From NCBI GenBank assembly GCA_028278645.1, contig JANQDZ010000047.1, forward strand, positions 124,001-188,000: a DNA stretch of 64,000 nt, read 5' to 3'. The translations under genes were made by a program, and so were the position numbers. Positions within the stretch are counted from its first letter, which is position 1; every line of letters starts with the position of its first letter. The notes under the pieces are model-generated. The model saw nothing but the letters and a program-made list of their open reading frames with translations. It was not told the DNA's origin and did not search any database. Positions 60,845 to 64,000 of this stretch are shown here, piece by piece. This stretch comes from Longimicrobiales bacterium. GTDB lineage: Bacteria > Gemmatimonadota > Gemmatimonadetes > Longimicrobiales > Gaopeijiaceae.

Positions 60845-61963
60845 ATGAACCTGTCGACCGTCCTGCTCCCAAAAGGATCGCGATGGACTGTCGTCCTGAC
60901 CATCACTCTTCTCGCCGGCCCAGCGTGCTCCGGTGAATCGTGCCCCACCTGTATCGATGGAGTGGATCCGGATCGACTTATCGACCCCCTCACCTTGGGG
61001 GATGGATCCGGATATCCGGCTGCCGAGTGGACCGTGGCTGTCGATCCCCAGCGCCTCGGATGGTCGAAGAAGAAACTCGAGAACCTCACGGACTACGCGG
61101 CTGGTTTGAACTCTGACGGGTTCATGATCGTGGACCGGGGCGTCGTTGTATGGGAGTACGGGAACACGGCCAGGAACATCATCGTCCAGTCTTGCCGAAA
61201 GAGCTTCCTGGCGTCTCTCTACGGCATCTATCACGCCCAGGGCCTCATCGACCTCGACGCCACGATGGAGGAATTGGGCATCGACGACCTCCCGCCGTCT
61301 CTTACGGCGGAAGAAAAACAGGCGACTGTGGAGCAGCTTCTGATGGCCAGGTCCGGCGTGTATCACGAAGCCGCCGCCGAAAGCCAAAGCATGAAGGACG
61401 CCAGGCCCATCCGGGGGAGCCACCCTCCTGGCACGTTCTGGTATTACAACAACTGGGACTTCAACGTCCTTGGCACGCTCTTCATCCAGTTGACCGGAAT
61501 GGATGTCTTTCAAGCGCTCTTTGACGACTTTGCAGTTCCACTCCAGATGCAGGACTTCCAACCGTCAAACGGCTGGTATTACTACCAGGACATGTCTGAG
61601 CACCCTGCCTACCACTTCTCCATGTCTCCCAGAGACATGGCCCGGTTCGGCCTGTTGATTCTTCGGGAGGGGCGGTGGCGGGGTGAGCAAATCGTGCCCG
61701 AAGCCTGGGTAGACCGGATGTTGGCCCCATATTCCGACGCCGGGAGCACCTGGGACTACTCGTACATGTGGTGGGTCGGGAAGGCCGGTAGGTGGGGTGG
61801 CCATACCATCTACGCTGCCAGGGGAGGTAGCGGGCAGGCTATCTACATCGTCGACGACATGGACCTGGTCATCACCCACAAAGTGGACAACGATGTGTGG
61901 AGGGGAGGCTGGAGTGAGGTGAACACACTCGTCCGGCGAATCATGGATGCAAAAGTCTTTTGA
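60845..61963 (+). CDS. Beta-lactamase-family serine hydrolase, probable lipoprotein
   Basis: 372 residues, GGAGGAAGG just before the ATG. The N-terminal signal ends AGPACSG, a possible lipobox. SxxK is in QSCRKSFLASLYG, YxN in WYYNNWDFNVLG, and ARGGSGQAIYIV is in the third-motif position where KTG or HSG would be. It resembles the 6-aminohexanoate-dimer hydrolase/EstB branch more than true beta-lactamases. It differs from the serine hydrolase at 34.9 kb. The target is probably an ester or short amide in the periplasm. Confidence 0.87.
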   Translation: MNLSTVLLPKGSRWTVVLTITLLAGPACSGESCPTCIDGVDPDRLIDPLTLGDGSGYPAAEWTVAVDPQRLGWSKKKLENLTDYAAGLNSDGFMIVDRGVVVWEYGNTARNIIVQSCRKSFLASLYGIYHAQGLIDLDATMEELGIDDLPPSLTAEEKQATVEQLLMARSGVYHEAAAESQSMKDARPIRGSHPPGTFWYYNNWDFNVLGTLFIQLTGMDVFQALFDDFAVPLQMQDFQPSNGWYYYQDMSEHPAYHFSMSPRDMARFGLLILREGRWRGEQIVPEAWVDRMLAPYSDAGSTWDYSYMWWVGKAGRWGGHTIYAARGGSGQAIYIVDDMDLVITHKVDNDVWRGGWSEVNTLVRRIMDAKVF

Positions 61964-61982
61964 TCAACGGCGGTGAGATCCG

Positions 61983-62489
61983 TCAGACCGGTGGGAAACC
62001 TTCTTCCGCTCCCTGGTCGGCGGAGTCGTTGCCCAACCTCCTCGCCAGGAGGTTCCGGAGGGGTGGGGCGAACGCCCAGTAGTCCTCCATGGTCGCAATT
62101 GCCGCAAAGGTTGGGGGTTGGTCGGACCGGGTTTCCCGCCGCCACCCGTATCCCCCTTCTGGGAGCGCTTCAATCCTCGACCGGAGCACGAAGCCGATGG
62201 GGCCCCGGGAGGCTCCAATGTGGAGGAGTGGCAGCGACGGCTGCGGGCCCAGTATAAAAAAGATGCCTGGTTTGTTCAGGTAGGGCCGGAGGGCAGGGTC
62301 CCCAAGTGGGAGGATGCCGGAAAAGTCCGGGTTGCTCTCGGTTATCCTCAGGGCCCGATCCAAGTCGTCCCAAGTCTCCCTCACCAGAGCCCCGAGAAAC
62401 CGATTCAGGGATTCCACCGGATTGGCTCCGGCATTGTCGGCAGGGCCCCATTCGAGGCCATCGGCAAAATCGAGCGGTTGTGGATCCAT
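61983..62489 (-). CDS. Unknown protein, weak GIY-YIG-like N-half
   Basis: 168 residues. No signal peptide or TM helix. A segment near residue 75 reads KPGIFFILGPQPSLPLLHIG, followed by an Arg-containing helix (VLRSRIEALPEG); the spacing of GIF and HIG recalls GIY-YIG nucleases, but the two Tyr are Phe and His and the conserved Glu is not assured. The C-terminal half is helical (MEDYWAFAPPLRNLLARRLG). Convergent with the serine hydrolase, 19 bases apart. I do not assign a function. Confidence 0.5.
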   Translation of the reverse strand: MDPQPLDFADGLEWGPADNAGANPVESLNRFLGALVRETWDDLDRALRITESNPDFSGILPLGDPALRPYLNKPGIFFILGPQPSLPLLHIGASRGPIGFVLRSRIEALPEGGYGWRRETRSDQPPTFAAIATMEDYWAFAPPLRNLLARRLGNDSADQGAEEGFPPV

Positions 62490-62561
62490 CCGAACTCTCC
62501 CGGGGGGGGAGTCTCAGGATAGCCGCCAAGCGTCAAAGAGGCGTCAAGCTCCGCCGTTGAC

Positions 62562-64000
62562 TCAGTAACGCTCTCCAGGCCAAACCGTCAGGTTCCTGAC
62601 GAAGACCTCCGTTCCCACCGCGTCGCCCTGAATCACGAGGTGGAACTTCCCGGTCTCCAGGTTCTGGAGGGTCACCGGCGCCGAGGCGATACGCTCCCTG
62701 TTCAGCACAATCGTGGCAACACCGTCCACTCGGACCTGGAGGGCGATGTGGATCCAGTCGCCCGTTGGCAGCACCTCAGGCACCCTCACGTCCCGGACCA
62801 GGCCCGGGGTGGTGCTTATAGACACCTCGCTCGGATCGAACTTCTGCAGATCCCGAGCGGGGTAGTGGACACAAGCTTGTGCCCGGATGGCCGTTGTGCC
62901 GGCTGCCAGGTCGGACTGCTCAAGGTCCACGTCTCTGAGACAGAATCCGAAGTTCTGGTGAACGCTTCTGGTGAGCTCGAAGCGGAACTCCATCTCCACC
63001 GTGATGCCCCAATCCAGCTCGATCTCCGCCACTGAAATGAGGCCATCGGCGTATTTTTCGTCGCCCTGTAGTCGTAGGACAGGATTGCCGTCCAGCGTGT
63101 CCGCGACGCCTGGATGGGAACCAAGCTCGCGCCAGTCCGGCAATCCCGGTTTGCTGAAGTCGTCCTCAAACACCTCCAATTGGGGACCCCGGTCCTCTAC
63201 TTCGACTACGAGTGTGTCCACCAGGGAGTATCCCCACCTGCCCAGGATGGACGTTTGCCCTACCCCGTTTCCCGTGACCTCCAGGTACGGACCCATGGTG
63301 GCGATGGTTGGATCCAGGGATTCCCACTGTATCCGGTCCGCCGATTTGGTGCCATCCGAGTACAGCACCCAGGCCTTGAGGTCCTGTTCCTGCCCCCGGC
63401 CGATCCGAACCGTGTCCACCTCGATCCAGACGGTGTCTCTCTCGGTTCGAACCGAGTCCACCCCGATGCGAATCCCTACCGGAAAGGGATGAGCTGCAGG
63501 TGGATGCCACTGGGGGTAGTCAGCCTGCCCTTCTACCATCGGAAGCCGGTGGATCTGTCCGGTTTCAATCTCGAAAAGAAGGGGAACCAGGCGGCGGTCC
63601 AAGACTCCCATGTAGGCAAGGGCGGAACCGTCCGGAGAGCAGGTGGGTCGGAGACCAGGGTCGACCTGAAGAAGCGTGTCCTGGGTCATCTCCGGGACCG
63701 AGATATGGATGAGGAAAGCCTCACCACCGTTGTTGGACGATACGACCAGGGATTCCCCGCACCAGGTGACCCCGTGGATGTTCCCCAGGACGGCTTTCCC
63801 GAGTCGCTCTCCGTGGACGGAAGAGACGATCAGAGTGTCCTGGTTCGAGTGAGCCGAAAACGCCAATAGGTCTCCGGCAGGGGACCAGTGGGCATGGGAA
63901 ACGTGTCCGTGACCCTCATAGATCATTTCCCTCCTTTGGTCCTCCGGCCATCCCCGATAGAGGCTGGCGCTGAACGGGTCCGAGCCAAGGTTCTCGGAGA
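62562..64000 (-). CDS. PD40 beta-propeller protein with Ig-like and concanavalin-like C-terminus (N-terminus beyond the window)
   Basis: The frame is open through the right edge (SENLGSDPFSASLYRGWPED precedes the first internal Met at 63926), so the start is outside. TolB/PD40-type repeats are visible: HVSHAHWSPAGDLLAFSA, then PTCSPDGSALAYMG. A BIG2-like stretch follows (VLYSDGTKSADRIQWESLD, IATMG), then a C-terminal jelly-roll of LamG/concanavalin type (FEDDFSKPGLPDWRELGS to FVRNLTVWPGERY). Probably secreted or surface-attached, binding a carbohydrate or peptide ligand. Confidence 0.75.
   Translation of the reverse strand, partial: SENLGSDPFSASLYRGWPEDQRREMIYEGHGHVSHAHWSPAGDLLAFSAHSNQDTLIVSSVHGERLGKAVLGNIHGVTWCGESLVVSSNNGGEAFLIHISVPEMTQDTLLQVDPGLRPTCSPDGSALAYMGVLDRRLVPLLFEIETGQIHRLPMVEGQADYPQWHPPAAHPFPVGIRIGVDSVRTERDTVWIEVDTVRIGRGQEQDLKAWVLYSDGTKSADRIQWESLDPTIATMGPYLEVTGNGVGQTSILGRWGYSLVDTLVVEVEDRGPQLEVFEDDFSKPGLPDWRELGSHPGVADTLDGNPVLRLQGDEKYADGLISVAEIELDWGITVEMEFRFELTRSVHQNFGFCLRDVDLEQSDLAAGTTAIRAQACVHYPARDLQKFDPSEVSISTTPGLVRDVRVPEVLPTGDWIHIALQVRVDGVATIVLNRERIASAPVTLQNLETGKFHLVIQGDAVGTEVFVRNLTVWPGERY

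Noticed and set aside
61983-62489. Calling the unknown protein a GIY-YIG nuclease
   Set aside because: Both signature Tyr residues and a sure catalytic Glu are missing, so only a weak resemblance is recorded.

Overview
The window reads as a GC-rich chromosome segment of a diderm, protein-degrading heterotroph. The closest match by gene content is a Gemmatimonadota- or Acidobacteriota-like bacterium; this is an inference from gene families, because no rRNA or marker gene is present. Supporting families are three orphan MacB/FtsX-type permeases of the ADOP kind with PadR regulators, a FecI-FecR-TonB surface-signalling operon, a sortilin-like beta-propeller protein, an OmpA protein with thrombospondin type 3 repeats, a BamA/TamA-type barrel and many lipobox or Tat-signal hydrolases. 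I see no rRNA, tRNA, CRISPR array, insertion sequence, prophage or integrase.

Layout. 1-2.8 kb: mscL (cut by the edge), hypA-hypB, and a convergent cysteine-rich 4Fe-4S protein. 2.9-11.4 kb: a secreted 1055-residue beta-propeller protein, a membrane protein of an unnamed family, an ECF sigma factor with a small membrane protein and a TM-helix channel-like protein, and a HerA/DUF87-like ATPase. 11.7-16.5 kb: an EEP-fold hydrolase, a protein built of a triplicated beta module, and a translationally coupled outer-membrane barrel. 16.6-22.2 kb: two tail-to-tail ADOP permeases, one with its own padR. 22.4-29.6 kb: a FKBP lipoprotein, then sigma factor-FecR-TonB receptor-CocE hydrolase on the minus strand. 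29.7-38.1 kb: a DUF4097-like lipoprotein, a Tat-exported N-acyl-D-amino-acid deacylase, a transaminase/omega-amidase pair, a serine hydrolase, a membrane adenylate cyclase and a thioredoxin-HEAT protein. 38.3-45 kb: an Ig-like/glycine-rich surface lipoprotein, then a CocE hydrolase-amidohydrolase pair. 45.2-48.4 kb: padR-ADOP. 48.4-55.6 kb: a repeat-bearing spacer, an AEC transporter, the OmpA protein, an M3 peptidase lipoprotein and a Ser/Thr kinase operon. 55.6-64 kb: a third padR, M14 and M19 peptidase-family proteins, a serine hydrolase, an unknown protein and a partial PD40/concanavalin-like protein.

Working together. The unifying theme is uptake and breakdown of peptides and modified amino acids at the cell surface: M3, M14 and M19-family proteins, D-aminoacylase, two CocE/NonD hydrolases, two serine hydrolases, and cytoplasmic keto-acid salvage by aminotransferase plus omega-amidase. 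One CocE hydrolase sits in the same operon as a TonB receptor with its own sigma/anti-sigma pair, which suggests substrate-sensed induction.

Most notable: a conserved unnamed domain that occurs both alone (6153-6905) and as the tail of a Ser/Thr kinase (53991-55619); an M19-like protein lacking the canonical first metal ligands; several strong inverted repeats in promoter regions; a 24-bp direct repeat with adjacent hairpins at 48.4-48.65 kb; and two gene remnants (6940-7170 and about 56177-56327).
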